Part shown: positions 17,301 through 25,879 of the stretch, in pieces
Numbering within the stretch: position 1 is the first letter of the stretch
Layout: every line of letters starts with the position of its first letter
Assembly: GCA_024281995.1 (NCBI GenBank)
Contig: JAMWZW010000003.1
Span: forward strand, 1-64,000
Source of the DNA: Nitrosomonas sp.
GTDB lineage: Bacteria > Pseudomonadota > Gammaproteobacteria > Burkholderiales > Nitrosomonadaceae
Length of the DNA stretch: 64,000 nucleotides
Reading direction: 5' to 3'
Made by a program: the position numbers and the translations under genes
The notes under the pieces: model-generated
Databases searched by the model: none
What the model was told of the DNA's origin: nothing
The model's input: only the letters and a program-made list of their open reading frames with translations

Positions 17301-17495
17301 ACCATCGCGGGCAGCGTGATCGGCTTATTGCCCGTCATGCTGAGTACCGGCACCGGTTCTGAGGTAATGCGCCGCATCGCTGCCCCAATGGTTGGTGGCA
17401 TGGTTTCCGCGACAATTCTGACATTGATTATTTTTCCGGCGGTGTATGCGGTAATGAAGGAGATTCCGATTCGGCGCGCACTGAAAAACGACTAA
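14367..17495 (+). CDS. cusA: RND Cu/Ag efflux pump CusA
   Basis: The 1042-residue inner-membrane transporter expels Cu(I)/Ag(I) from the periplasm and cytoplasm using the proton gradient. The ATG at 14367 is chosen for its GGAGGG site; it sits 1 bp after the cusB stop. Twelve membrane helices in the RND pattern can be followed, with the proton-relay helix IALAIAEMTDAAIVTVENAHK. The heavy-metal (HME) family signatures RASTATDPAPLEMAETI and PIKNRIDMLATGIRTPVGIKV are present and read closer to CusA than to CzcA. The fused CusF domain of its adaptor agrees with Cu/Ag. No cusRS regulator is in the window. Confidence 0.9.
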   Translation: MIKYIIAWSVRHVFLVLLTTFFVVAWGIYAVWKTPIDAIPDLSDVQVIIYTEYPGQAPQVVEDQVTFPLTTAMMSVPKSKVVRGISNFGVSFVYVIFEDGTDIYWARSRVLEYLSFAANRLPEKVRPVLGPDATGVGWVYQYVVTAKDRALDELRAIQDWFLRYQLIAAQGISEIASVGGFVKTYQVTVDPRRLQAYGIPLKTVSEVIAASNRDVGGRVIEMAESEYVVRGRGYLRGIDDLEKLVVRAHAGMPVLLRDVARVELVPDERRGIAELNGEGEVVSGIAVARHGQNALDAIHNIETRIDAISSGLPDGVTIQPVYNRSELIHRAIETLNEVFIEQIIIVALVCAVFLMHVRSALVAIIMLPIGVLIAFIAMAQLGINSNIMSLAGIALAIAEMTDAAIVTVENAHKHLARLKPGESRTDAIAAACQEVGPSLFFSLLIITISFLPVFTLEAQEGRMFQPLAYTKTFAMAGAALLSITLVPALIVLLIRGRIPREEDNPLGRLMIQCYQPVAVWVMRWKKTIIVLALGMLGITVYPASKLGTEFMPTLNEGTLLYMPITLPAVSVTKAAEILQTQDKIIKSFPEVASVLGKAGRASTATDPAPLEMAETIINLKPENEWRPGITIDKLITEMDQALQMPGVSNSWTMPIKNRIDMLATGIRTPVGIKVFGKDLAEIENLAKQIETVVKTVPGTSSAYAERVTGGYYLDIEPDRIELTRYGLAVGDLLDVISAVLGGEMVTTTVEGRERFGVSMRYPRELRSDPQAIATEVLVPTMGTTMIPLGQLAKIKLEQGPPSIRTENTLLSAYIFVDVRDRDIGSYIADAQQAVREQVQLPPGYYATWSGQFEYMQRAAEKLKVVVPLTIFMVFVLVYLNFGRFTETLIVMLSVPFSLVGGIWLMYWLDYNLSVAAAVGFIGLIGIAAESGMLMLTFIDQSLTAIRYQREAAGEKVTIADFYEAVVQGAVYRIRPVMMTIAGSVIGLLPVMLSTGTGSEVMRRIAAPMVGGMVSATILTLIIFPAVYAVMKEIPIRRALKND

Positions 17496-17533
17496 ATCAG
17501 AATTACTTAAGGAGACTCTAAATAACTCGCATT

Positions 17534-17603
17534 TGTCATTCCGAGCATAGAAAGGAATCTTTAATAATCAATGCAATAGATTTCTCTCTTGCTCGACATG
17601 ACA
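17534..17603. repeat. REP/MITE-like dispersed palindromic element, copy 2
   Basis: A 70-bp element bounded by TGTCA and TGACA. The left arm TGTCATTCCGAGCATAG and the right arm CTTGCTCGACATGACA are imperfect inverted repeats, with GAATCT and AGATTTC inside. It lies just after cusA and could act as a transcript-end hairpin. It resembles copies at 10194 and 31362. Confidence 0.6.
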
Positions 17604-17633
17604 CTTGTTAAGGGTTTCCTTAATAGGCTGCAG

Positions 17634-17864
17634 TCAGCCATTGATACTGTACTCTATCAGCAAATCATCCATGTCATCGCCTACACCATTACCAAAGTTG
17701 GTGATTTCAATGGAGTATTTATTTCTATCGGTGAGAGCGTGTTGCCTATGTTTTCCCTCGATGCGAACCATTAACCTCCATTTTCCGGGAAATCCGCGGT
17801 AGTTCACTTTTTCCGATAAAACCTGTAAATTGAGAAATCGCCAAATGAGTAGATATGGCATCAT
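17634..17864 (-). other. Possible gene remnant in the cusA-pqiA gap
   Basis: The 524-bp gap 17496-18019 has no convincing gene. It holds the repeat element at 17534-17603 and a 76-codon minus-strand frame. Part of that frame (KWRLMVRIEGKHRQHALTD, then YSIEITNFGNG) reads like a folded beta-rich protein rather than random translation, and AAGG precedes a double ATG. I do not recognise it. It may be a decayed fragment or chance. Confidence 0.2.
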
Positions 17865-18019
17865 TACCTTATTTTTTGGCTACCTCTGATTGTAGGGAAT
17901 GCCATCTCTTGCCAGTGAATTTCCAAAAACATACAGGACGAGATTTTATAATTTGGTAATACAAGCTACCTATGCGTACTTGTTTTATGTAGTAAACCAG
18001 AAGCTTAGGGGGTGTGCGA

Positions 18020-18631
18020 ATGGCTGGTTCCGTTTCATTAATGGCCTGTAATGAATGCGATTTACTGTTGCGCGTGGATCATTCGTTCGAAGAGGGGGTG
18101 GTGAAATGTCCTCGTTGCGCTGCTGTTCTACTTGAACATAAGCGGCACAGTCTGGATTTAACCCTGGCATATACGATTACCGGCTTGGTTTTATTTGTAA
18201 TCTCCAATGCCTTTCCGATTATTGGCTTCCAATTCGAAAGGCAAAGCACAGAAACTGTTTTGCTTTCAGGCGTCTGGGAACTACTCGATCAGGACATGCA
18301 CCTGCTCGCAGGCCTCGTATTCATTACCACCATCCTTGCACCTTTCACTCAGCTCGCCACTTTACTCTATGTATTTTTGCCATTAAAGTTCAATCGCACC
18401 GCGCCTTACACGGCTGAGGTATTTCGCTTTGTATCAGTGGTAAGGTCCTGGAGTATGATGGAAGTCTTCATGCTCGGTATTCTCGTTTCCGTGGTCAAGC
18501 TGGCTGCCATGGGGACGATTGTTCCCGGCGTTGCTCTGTGGTCCTTTGGTCTCCTGATCTTTGTGCTGGCGGCGGCCACATCCAGCCTCGATCAGGATCT
18601 GGTATGGGAAAGGCTGGGAATTAATCAATGA
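18020..18631 (+). CDS. pqiA: Paraquat-inducible protein A-like inner membrane protein (first copy)
   Basis: The 203-residue protein is half the length of E. coli PqiA, which fuses two such units. The ATG at 18020 follows an AGGGGG site; a GTG at 18014 is less likely. An N-terminal zinc-ribbon-like CNECD...CPRC pair (about residues 10-35) precedes four membrane helices. PqiA anchors the PqiB needle in the inner membrane for lipid traffic across the periplasm. Its stop overlaps the start of the second pqiA copy (ATGA), so the two are translationally coupled. Confidence 0.85.
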   Translation: MAGSVSLMACNECDLLLRVDHSFEEGVVKCPRCAAVLLEHKRHSLDLTLAYTITGLVLFVISNAFPIIGFQFERQSTETVLLSGVWELLDQDMHLLAGLVFITTILAPFTQLATLLYVFLPLKFNRTAPYTAEVFRFVSVVRSWSMMEVFMLGILVSVVKLAAMGTIVPGVALWSFGLLIFVLAAATSSLDQDLVWERLGINQ

Positions 18632-19263
18632 ACGATCAAACTAATACTTGCATTACTGCAGCAGCCGCCGGTCTGATAAACTGCCATAGTTGCGGCCTGT
18701 TGCATAAGGCGGCGCGGGCGCATGTTTATTGCCACCGTTGCGGGGCTCCCTTGCATTTACGCAAGCCTGATAGTCTGTCACGGACCTGGGCTTATTTGCT
18801 TGCCGCTTACATTCTCTATATTCCGGCTAATGTATTGCCAATTATGACCACTACCAGCCTGGGTTCAGTCCAGTCGAATACGATTTTAAGCGGCGTTAAC
18901 TATCTTCTGGTTTCTGGTTCGTGGTTACTGGCCATGATTATATTTATAGCCAGCATTTTCGTACCTGTGCTGAAGCTGATTATTCTCAGTTATCTGGCGA
19001 TTTCCGTTCAGGTGCGTTCTTCGTGGCGCCCCCGAGAACGAACATGGTTATACCGTCTGGCGGAAATCATGGGGCGCTGGTCCATGGTCGACATCTATGT
19101 GGTGACATTGATGGTGGCTTTGGTCAAAATTCAAGGATTGGCTGATATCGATGCGGGCATAGGTGCTGTTGCCTTTGGAGCGGTTGTCGTATTCACAATG
19201 CTGGCGGCCATGTCGTTCGATCCTCGGCTGATCTGGGATAACGCAGAGAACAATAATGAATGA
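18628..19263 (+). CDS. pqiA: Paraquat-inducible protein A-like inner membrane protein (second copy)
   Basis: The 211-residue product repeats the PqiA unit: a zinc ribbon (NCHSCG...CHRCG, about 19-45) followed by four membrane helices with the conserved YIPANVLPIM and GRWSMVDIYVV segments. With the preceding gene it makes up the two halves that are fused in E. coli PqiA. It overlaps pqiA upstream by 4 bp and pqiB downstream by 8 bp, so the four genes form one operon. Confidence 0.87.
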   Translation: MNDQTNTCITAAAAGLINCHSCGLLHKAARAHVYCHRCGAPLHLRKPDSLSRTWAYLLAAYILYIPANVLPIMTTTSLGSVQSNTILSGVNYLLVSGSWLLAMIIFIASIFVPVLKLIILSYLAISVQVRSSWRPRERTWLYRLAEIMGRWSMVDIYVVTLMVALVKIQGLADIDAGIGAVAFGAVVVFTMLAAMSFDPRLIWDNAENNNE

Positions 19264-20887
19264 ACAAAGCTTAAATGAAAAACAGACCAGCGACCTACCG
19301 GTAGCGCAAGTGGAAATCCGTAGCGGAATATCCATTGTCTGGTTGATTCCACTGGTAGCATTGCTTGTCGGCACATGGCTGGCTTATAAAGCGTGGTCTG
19401 AAACTGGCCCCACCATCACGATAAGCTTCAAAACTGCTGAAGGATTGGAAGCAGGTAAAACTAAAATCAAATATAAAAACGTCGAGATTGGCCAGATCCA
19501 GTCTATCGAACTGAGCGATGATCTGTCGCAGGTTATTGTCACTGCTGAATTGGTCAGGAATGCCAAGCATTATCTGAAAGAAAGTACACGTTTCTGGGTG
19601 GTTCGCGCACGAATTGCGGCGGGTGAGGTTTCCGGATTGAGTACGCTGTTATCTGGCGCTTATATCGGCATAGATCCCGGAAAAGAAGGTGATGACGCGA
19701 GGTATTTCGTTGGGCTGGAAACCCCGCCAGCGTTGACAGATAACGCGTCTGGCAGTCATTTTTTTCTGCGTGCCGACAATCTGAGTTCTTTGGATGTCGG
19801 ATCGCCGGTATATTACCGCATGATCAAAGTGGGTCAGGTAATCGGCTATCGGTTCGCTGAGGATGGCCAATCGGTGGAGATTGATGTATTCATCCATTCA
19901 CCCCATGACCAACAGGTCAACTCCAATACCCGTTTCTGGAATGCGAGCGGTGTGGAAATGTCTTTGGATGCCAATGGCGTCCATGTCAGTACTGAATCAT
20001 TGGTCACTGTCATGATGGGCGGCATCGCTTTTGATACGCCAAGAAAGCTGAGTAAAGCAGAGGAATCCGTTACCAAGGATCATGAATTTGTTCTGTTCAA
20101 GAACCGTGAAGCTACCATGCGGGAAAGCCATACACTTAAGTTTGAATATGTATTGCACTTTTCCGGTTCGGTACGTGGCTTAAGTTTGGGTGCACCAGTA
20201 GAGTTTAGGGGAATCCCGATAGGAGAAGTAATTGATATCAATATGGAATTCAATGCGGAGTCCAACGATATTATGATTCCAGTGACCATAGAAGTTGTAC
20301 CTAACAGCATGATATTCAAAGGCGTTTCCAATCAAATGGAATTTATACGCGATCATCACAAAACAGTCATGAATGAACTCATCAAACGGGGGATGCGTGC
20401 CCAGTTAAAAACCGGAAACTATATGACAGGTCAGTTATTTGTCGATCTGGATTTTATTCCTGATGCACCTACCGCAAGCATTAATTGGAGCAAGACACCT
20501 CCTGTGTTTCCCACCACCCCAACACCTTTTGAGGAGATCAGCACCACACTTGCCAGCCTGGTCAAAAAACTGAAGAAACTTCCATTAGACAAAATTGGCA
20601 GTCAGTTTCAAGAATCAGTCACCACGTTGACGTCGACCATGCAGAAAACGGAACAACTGGTTCAGACTCTGAATACTTCTGTTACACCGGCGATCACTGC
20701 AACATTGGATCAGACCCAGAAGACACTTGCTACCCTGGAGCAAACCATTCAAAGCGATTCGTCCACGCAAGACCTGCAAGATGTACTCGATGAATTGTCG
20801 AAAGCCGCCCGCTCCATCCGTATCATGGCTGATTATCTGGAACGGCATCCTGAAGCGCTCATTCATGGTAAACGAGAAAATCAATGA
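19256..20887 (+). CDS. pqiB: PqiB, MCE-domain lipid transport protein
   Basis: The 543-residue protein has one N-terminal membrane helix (about residues 28-46) and three MCE/MlaD domains in tandem (about 50-150, 165-265, 295-400; AEGLEAGKTKIKYKNVEIG, GSPVYYRMIKVGQVIGY and GAPVEFRGIPIGEV mark them). A C-terminal helical coiled coil (about 430-530) follows. In E. coli PqiB forms a hexameric syringe spanning the periplasm for phospholipid movement. The helix-rich tail here agrees. It is embedded in the pqiAABC operon with overlaps at both ends. Confidence 0.9.
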   Translation: MNEQSLNEKQTSDLPVAQVEIRSGISIVWLIPLVALLVGTWLAYKAWSETGPTITISFKTAEGLEAGKTKIKYKNVEIGQIQSIELSDDLSQVIVTAELVRNAKHYLKESTRFWVVRARIAAGEVSGLSTLLSGAYIGIDPGKEGDDARYFVGLETPPALTDNASGSHFFLRADNLSSLDVGSPVYYRMIKVGQVIGYRFAEDGQSVEIDVFIHSPHDQQVNSNTRFWNASGVEMSLDANGVHVSTESLVTVMMGGIAFDTPRKLSKAEESVTKDHEFVLFKNREATMRESHTLKFEYVLHFSGSVRGLSLGAPVEFRGIPIGEVIDINMEFNAESNDIMIPVTIEVVPNSMIFKGVSNQMEFIRDHHKTVMNELIKRGMRAQLKTGNYMTGQLFVDLDFIPDAPTASINWSKTPPVFPTTPTPFEEISTTLASLVKKLKKLPLDKIGSQFQESVTTLTSTMQKTEQLVQTLNTSVTPAITATLDQTQKTLATLEQTIQSDSSTQDLQDVLDELSKAARSIRIMADYLERHPEALIHGKRENQ

Positions 20888-21495
20888 TACCGCTATCTCT
20901 TGTATTCCGCTGTCTAATCGTCTGGGTAGTGCTTTGGCTGGCTGGATGTGCCAATACGCCTACTTATACGTTTTTTACGTTAAGTGCCATGCAGGCAGCA
21001 GCTCCAACGTCTCAAGCTGTTTACCGCAGAAATGGTGCCACTATTGCGGTGAGCCCCGTTTCGTTTCCATCTTATCTGGATCGCCCGCAAATCGTTACCC
21101 GGCCTACGGCGCACACATTGGCAATCCATGAATTCCGGCGCTGGGGTGGATCGCTGGAAACCGATTTTGTACGGGTACTGGGTGAAAACCTGTCAATCCT
21201 CCTGGATACGCAGCGTATTTTTTTACCCCAACAAAAAGCGCCATTTACTATCGATTATCGTGTTGCTATAGATGTTAAACGATTCGATGGAAATCTGGAC
21301 GGGCAAGTCGTCCTTGATGTCGACTGGATGATCATCACCCAAGAGAATAAAGAGCGCGCGGTAATCAGAAAATCAGTGATACGAGAAGCCGTTGACTCGC
21401 ATGATTATGAGTCTCTGGTATCAGCCAAAAGCCGGGCTGTAGAGAAATTAAGCCGTGAGATCGCTGATGTGCTGCGGAAAATCCTGAGTAATTAA
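20884..21495 (+). CDS. pqiC: PqiC/YmbA-type outer membrane lipoprotein
   Basis: The 203-residue protein has a lipoprotein signal with LAGC lipobox (Cys near residue 21) and the ABC-transport-auxiliary lipoprotein pattern: YTFFTLSA at the mature N-terminus, ISPVSFPSYLDRPQIVTR-like and FRRWGGSLETDFVRVLGENLS. PqiC is the outer-membrane end of the Pqi lipid conduit. The ATG overlaps the pqiB stop (ATGA), so it is the last gene of the operon. Confidence 0.87.
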   Translation: MIPLSLVFRCLIVWVVLWLAGCANTPTYTFFTLSAMQAAAPTSQAVYRRNGATIAVSPVSFPSYLDRPQIVTRPTAHTLAIHEFRRWGGSLETDFVRVLGENLSILLDTQRIFLPQQKAPFTIDYRVAIDVKRFDGNLDGQVVLDVDWMIITQENKERAVIRKSVIREAVDSHDYESLVSAKSRAVEKLSREIADVLRKILSN

Positions 21496-21563
21496 TTCCT
21501 ATGCTTTTTTTGCGGCTGTTTGTGCGGAATTTTTCCTAAGCATTACTTTGAAAGGAGCCAACT

Positions 21564-22484
21564 ATGTCAAACTTCGCTGCTTCGAATTATGATCCATGGC
21601 CATCATTCTCCGCGGAAGAATTTATGCCATCGTCGCATTTATTCCATATGTGCGTGCAAGCAATCGGGAAGTTAATGTTAACTCAACCTTTTGAGCCGCA
21701 TTGGGCTAATTTAGCAATGCCGTTGACAAGTCGCGGCATAACTAGCGGAATAATTCCATATAATTCAGGCACATTTTCTGTAGAAATCGATTGTATTGAC
21801 CATCTCATTGTTTTCACATCGAGCTGGGGAAAGACAAGTACACTAAAACTTATCGCCATGTCAGTAGCCCATCTAACCCGTCAAATATTCCAACACCTTG
21901 AAAATATCGGCATCAACATCAAAATTAATCAGAAACCGCAGGAAGTATCTGATCCCATTCCTTTTGATCAAGATACAGCACTGCGTATTTATGATGAAAA
22001 AGTAATCAATGCGTGGTGGAGAATTATGTTGAGTACTTATCGTGTTCTGCTCAAATTTCACGCTAAGTTTTATGGCATCACACCACGAATTGGCTTGATT
22101 TGGGGAACACTGGATTTACGTGATGCGCGCTACAAGGGTGTTCATTTGCCTACCGCAAATACGCCATTGGATTTTATTTCTCGCAATGCCATGGATGATG
22201 CACAATTCGAGGTAGGTTTTTCTGCTAGCAATGAAAAATATCCCGTCCCCTCTTTTTTTGCATTTGCATACCCCAAACCCGATGGCTGGGAGCAGGCAAT
22301 CATTAAACCGGCTGCAACGAAGTGGGTTTCTGTCATCAACGAATTTATTCTAGATTATGATGATTTGCGTAAATCAAAAGATCCTGACGGAGATTTGCTT
22401 ATGTTTTTTGAATCAAATTACCAGGCATTTGCCAAGCTTGCAGGATGGGATCCGGAATGGATTGTCAGTGGCAAACCTATTTGA
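21564..22484 (+). CDS. DUF5996 family protein
   Basis: The 306-residue soluble protein starts with a typical DUF5996 pattern: WPSFSAEEF, then LHMCVQAIGKLML (here LFHMCVQAIGK), LAMPLTSRGITSGIIPY and HLIVFTSSW. An AAAGGAG site precedes the ATG. The family function is unknown to me and there is no clear catalytic motif. It is 68 bp after pqiC but separated by a T-rich stretch, so it may be transcribed separately. Confidence 0.8.
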   Translation: MSNFAASNYDPWPSFSAEEFMPSSHLFHMCVQAIGKLMLTQPFEPHWANLAMPLTSRGITSGIIPYNSGTFSVEIDCIDHLIVFTSSWGKTSTLKLIAMSVAHLTRQIFQHLENIGINIKINQKPQEVSDPIPFDQDTALRIYDEKVINAWWRIMLSTYRVLLKFHAKFYGITPRIGLIWGTLDLRDARYKGVHLPTANTPLDFISRNAMDDAQFEVGFSASNEKYPVPSFFAFAYPKPDGWEQAIIKPAATKWVSVINEFILDYDDLRKSKDPDGDLLMFFESNYQAFAKLAGWDPEWIVSGKPI

Positions 22485-22745
22485 AATTTGATTGATTTTC
22501 CGGGCATGCATAACTTCCAAAGTTATAAGACTTTGTAGTTCCAGTATTTTCTGCGTTTAAATCATCACTTCAGCGGTATTTCCTGAATTTTCTCAGAAAA
22601 AATCAAAAAGAGAGAGTATCTACCGAACTATCGCTGAATTCAGCCGCCGCGTGAGCGGTCGGCTGGAATTGGAGGCTATGGGTGATCAGATTTGGCCTAC
22701 CTCCTATCCTGACCCCTGTTTCCCCCATAGTTCTTCCGTAATAGA

Positions 22746-23353
22746 TCACCTGCCGCTGACCCACTGGGCATCGGTGCATTGATTGTAGACAAGGCGATAT
22801 GAGTCAGGGTTGTCGTGGCGGTCACGGGCTTGTTGCAGATCTAGCGCCAGTTCCCGGCGAGTTTGGCTGATAGCGGCAACAATCTGGCGTTCCACTTCCG
22901 CTTGTCTGGATTCGGCCTCAGTTATCGACGCTACGCGAAGCGGTACCTCCCTTGTCGGTACAGCGACAGCGTTGAGTCGTCGTATCAATACATCGCGGTA
23001 GGAGTGGAAGATATGAATTGGATCGTAGATATGATCCTGCAGTTCGTGTCGGAGCGTTGCTTGGTAGGCACACGAACGAGCAGCAAAGTCGGAAGAGATG
23101 GCAATCAGAAAGTCTGTGAGTCGGAAATAAACATTAACAGACTGGGCGAAGATTGGGAATCGCCCATCGCCTCCCGGGGGCCCGTCGTCCCACGCGATAG
23201 TAAGCCGTGCTCGGCTTGTGACAGACGTATGCCCTGCTCGGTTTGCAGTTCCACCTGATGGTCCGGGCTGGGAGCGAGAATGGTCAATCTGTTGCGGAAT
23301 TTGATCATGTGTAAACGATACATAGAAGGGTCTTTTTGCTTCAACCATGGCAA
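22746..23353 (-). pseudogene. Frameshifted hypothetical gene with HELQDH motif
   Basis: Two overlapping minus frames appear to be one gene. The frame of 22746-23200 gives a well-formed C-terminal part: TIAWDDGPPGGDGRFPIF, SCAYQATLRHELQDHIYDP and a charged helix ending NQCTDAQW. Upstream of about 23203 the sensible sequence (LTILAPSPDHQVELQTEQG, LSQAEHG) is in the other frame, which would join to it by adding one base near 23200-23205. HELQDH recalls metal-dependent peptidases but has spacing HExxxH, and the Cys before it resembles DUF922-type proteins. Function unknown; probably inactive if the shift is not a sequencing error. The ATG at 23348 has GGAG upstream. Confidence 0.45.
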
Positions 23354-23904
23354 TTTCTCCTATTAGATGAGTGGTGCGCCCAACAAGTGATTATATAGTT
23401 TTGGCATATTTACCACATCCGAAAATAAGAAGTAATAAGAGATTGGGATGTTTGTCCGACTTGCTAACCGAATAAGAATTTGTTGATCGAAACCTGTATG
23501 CCAACCTTGCTCAAAGGTATGAAATATCCCAATGGCACTTGCACACAATATTTGAATCGGCAGTCCGTTGGAGTGACGAGAGGAATCCCAACATCCACCC
23601 CATATTAATTGCTGGGATGCGTCGACTTACCCCAGTCTACCAGACTCGGCTCAATATACCTATTCACTCTGGCACAATAACATTACACCGTCATCTGAAG
23701 TGATACTCCTCCTTGGAAATTCATTTCAACAGTGCGCTTCTTTACACTTGTGGAAAATTAAATGATTCCTGGGTACACTTCATCACTGGCAATTCCTTTT
23801 CTTTGTTAAGTATAACTAACTGAATTATAAGTAATTTGAACTTTCCTTCAGGCAATATTGGGGTTAACTGTAATCAATGCGCTATAAATACCAAGGAGTC
23901 AGTC
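23354..23904. other. Region of 550 bp without a supportable gene
   Basis: The only frame is a 61-codon minus-strand stretch (23363-23548) with no recognisable motif. The right part leads to the chaB start and has AT-rich sequence (TAAGTATAACTAACTGAATTATAAG near 23810-23835) that could hold its promoter. No tRNA, repeat or IS end was seen. Confidence 0.4.
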
Positions 23905-24132
23905 ATGCCCTATAAAACCAATAAAGATTTACCAGAAAATGTAACCCATGTGCTTCCTGCTCATGCACAAGATATTTACCGGGAAGCATTTAATCATGCT
24001 TGGCAGGAATATGCGAACCCTGATGACCGCCGGGGCGATGCTTCTCGAGAAGAAACGGCGCATAAAGTGGCATGGGCAGCGGTAAAGAAAAAATATAAAA
24101 AGATCGGCGATATCTGGACAGCAAAAGAATGA
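23905..24132 (+). CDS. chaB: ChaB family protein
   Basis: The 75-residue protein begins MPYKTNKDLPENVTHVLPAH and ends with AAVKKKYKK, the full ChaB pattern, with HAxxIYRExFNHAWQEY in the centre. The ATG at 23905 has AAGGAGT upstream; a longer frame from 23836 is not needed. ChaB is annotated as a cation transport regulator in E. coli, but its biochemical role is uncertain. It stands alone. Confidence 0.85.
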   Translation: MPYKTNKDLPENVTHVLPAHAQDIYREAFNHAWQEYANPDDRRGDASREETAHKVAWAAVKKKYKKIGDIWTAKE

Positions 24133-24421
24133 TTACAGTGCGTAGCGTGTATCCGGGAAACTCATACAAAAATTGCTCCCCAGAAATCATGTGATGCGAT
24201 GCAGAATGGGGCAGGACTTTAGTCGTAGCATTTTGTCGCTTATCCGGCTAAATAATGCATTCGAGAGGCATGCGCTAAAACAGCGTCTCCTCAATATTCT
24301 TAATGCAATTTTGACAGCTGGTGTTAAATACTTTATGGTAAAAATAATTTACAGACTAGCCTATTGAATACAATCTACAAATTATTGTATTTTAATTTAT
24401 CTAAATCTGAGGAGAGAGACT

Positions 24422-24700
24422 ATGAATTATTGTCAAAAAAAATTCTCGCGTCGTAAAATAATAAAATTCATGGTGCTAGGCGCTGCCGTTCCCTTTGCGT
24501 TTACCACCAGTCAGGCACAAGCGACAAAAGTTTCAAAAGAAACAATGCAGTATCGTGACAAGCCAAACGGGAAACAGCAATGTAGTAATTGTATGCAGTT
24601 CATTCCAGGCAAAACATCTGAAGCTAACGGGGAATGCAAAGTGGTAGAAGGTAGTATCAGCCCTCAAGGCTGGTGTACTGCATATGCTCCGCAATCATAA
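24422..24700 (+). CDS. High-potential iron-sulfur protein (HiPIP)
   Basis: The 92-residue protein carries a Tat-type signal (SRRKIIKFMVLGAA, cleaved after about residue 34) so it folds in the cytoplasm and is exported with its cluster. Four cysteines, C54, C57, C72 and C85, in the CxxC-x14-C-x12-C pattern of HiPIPs, ligate one [4Fe-4S] cluster; the GWCTAY end is typical. HiPIPs are small periplasmic electron carriers, here perhaps in the respiratory chain of a nitrifier. A strong hairpin follows the gene. Confidence 0.92.
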   Translation: MNYCQKKFSRRKIIKFMVLGAAVPFAFTTSQAQATKVSKETMQYRDKPNGKQQCSNCMQFIPGKTSEANGECKVVEGSISPQGWCTAYAPQS

Positions 24701-24741
24701 ATGGAGCACCCAGCTTGCCTTTCTTATCTACAGGGATTAGC

Positions 24742-24774
24742 AGTAATGAGCTATCAAATAAATAGCTCATTACT
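24742..24774. terminator. Perfect 13-bp hairpin after the HiPIP gene
   Basis: AGTAATGAGCTAT (24742-24754), a 7-nt loop and ATAGCTCATTACT (24762-24774) form a perfect stem 42 bp after the HiPIP stop. No T-run follows, so it may be a factor-dependent terminator or an mRNA stabiliser. Confidence 0.5.
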
Positions 24775-25064
24775 CGAACAAGCAAGTTAACAAAAATAAC
24801 TTTTTTCTTCCCAAGCTCGAGGTGGGGTTGAGAAAAGAAACCCAGCGCATTGCAGTATCCAGACTAAGTTTTCGCAAAGCTTCAACTTAGTTAGTAAAAT
24901 TCCTTGATTATATCTTATCCTTATTCACCCAGCTTTCTATGATCGGGGCAATATATTTTCGGCAACACTACAATACTGCGTTGATCATTTTCCAGCAACG
25001 TATACGCTGGTGAAGGAAATCTAAATAACCATTTGTTGAAGCAAGAAAACTTAGGCAAAACACT

Positions 25065-25226
25065 ATGAAAATATCCACCACGAAGATGCTTATTCTCATT
25101 GTCATTGCATTAGTACTATCCACCTACCTCGCCCTTTGGCCGGTGCCAATTTCGCGGGTGAGTTGAAGTGCGCCAATTGCACCAGGATATACAGGGCCAT
25201 ACGCAGCAAGTAACCGGTTATTTAAG
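25065..25226 (+). pseudogene. Truncated SMP-30/gluconolactonase-like gene (paralogue of the gene at 29505)
   Basis: The frame from ATG 25065 reads MKISTTKMLILIVIALVLS, then LALWPVPISRVS and a TGA at 25164-25166. Reading through, SAPIAPGYTGPYAASNRL continues in frame. This matches the N-terminus of the intact protein at 29505 (FLPVPIAPVSWSAPTAPGYSGPHETNNRL) with Trp changed to stop. Homology ends at about 25220, where IS200-type sequence begins. So the fragment is a signal-anchor start of a paralogue, broken by a nonsense mutation and an insertion. Confidence 0.85.
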
Positions 25227-25234
25227 TTAAATCA

Positions 25235-25307
25235 CCTCCGGCAAAGCCGGAGGCTTATATTTGTTAGCCCCTCAAAGGGGCGAAGGCTGGCGCTGCCTAA
25301 AGGCAGC
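25235..25307. mobile_element. IS200/IS605-type end with three hairpins
   Basis: Three short hairpins in a row: CCTCCGGC-AAA-GCCGGAGG (25235-25253), GCCCCT-CAA-AGGGGC (25267-25281) and GCTGCC-TAAA-GGCAGC (25292-25307). They lie directly after the stop codon of the decayed IS200-type transposase on the minus strand. IS200/IS605 elements use subterminal hairpins for single-strand recognition, so this is the transposase-3' end. The element's other end is missing. Confidence 0.6.
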
Positions 25308-25308
25308 A

Positions 25309-25668
25309 TCAGATGCCAAGTTTGAGTTGATCATAATGTTCGTCCTCCTTCTCTTGATTACGGATGTATTCCCTAACCATCTCTTCATCCAATCCGACTG
25401 TTGATACAAAATAACCTCGTGCCCAGAAATTTTCGCCCGTAAAGTTTTTTGCTTTCCCCATCAATCGGTACGCTATCGATATCGCGCTCTTCCCCTTGAT
25501 GTAACCTATTACATGCGATACCAAATATTTCGGCGGTATACTTATACACATATGAGAAGATCTTATTTGCCGTTCCTCAGACACAGAATTATTGACACCA
25601 CCCAAAATGCTGTTGGTTGGAATCTGGAACGGCGGTTTAAGTTTAAGCGATGAGTCGGTGGAAGACAT
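25309..25668 (-). pseudogene. tnpA: Truncated IS200-family transposase
   Basis: The C-terminal part (from about 25570 down to 25309) reads SHMCISIPPKY, VIGYIKGKSAISIAY, NFTGENFWARGYFVSTVG and YIRNQEKEDEHYDQL, clear IS200 TnpA sequence with the catalytic Tyr in RGYFVSTVG. The first residues of the open frame come from adjacent IS5-type DNA. The N-terminal third of TnpA is missing, and the usual HxH of the HUH site reads S-S-H. It cannot be active. Confidence 0.88.
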
Positions 25669-25800
25669 GGCGAACTCGAATTTGCATGTGATGCGATTTC
25701 TGGGATTGTCACTGGAAGACGATGTACCGGATCATTCTGTGCTATCGCGCTGCGCTGAAATCACGCGGCATTAAAAACGGCATTCAGGATAATTTGTGTC
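25592..25800 (+). pseudogene. IS5-family transposase fragment
   Basis: The plus frame reads NGGLSLSDESVEDMANSNL, then MRFLGLSLEDDVPDHSVLSRC, the N-terminal pattern of IS5/ISL2-type transposases. About 10 codons on the frame shifts, and ALKSRGIKNGIQD (a mid-protein motif) follows, which shows an internal deletion. It abuts the truncated IS200 transposase on the other strand. A scar only. Confidence 0.75.
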
Positions 25801-25879
25801 ATTTTGCAAAGGTCTCGAGCAATATGTAGAATCAATAATGCATTGATTATTCATTTCAAATTCAATTAAGGGAATCATC

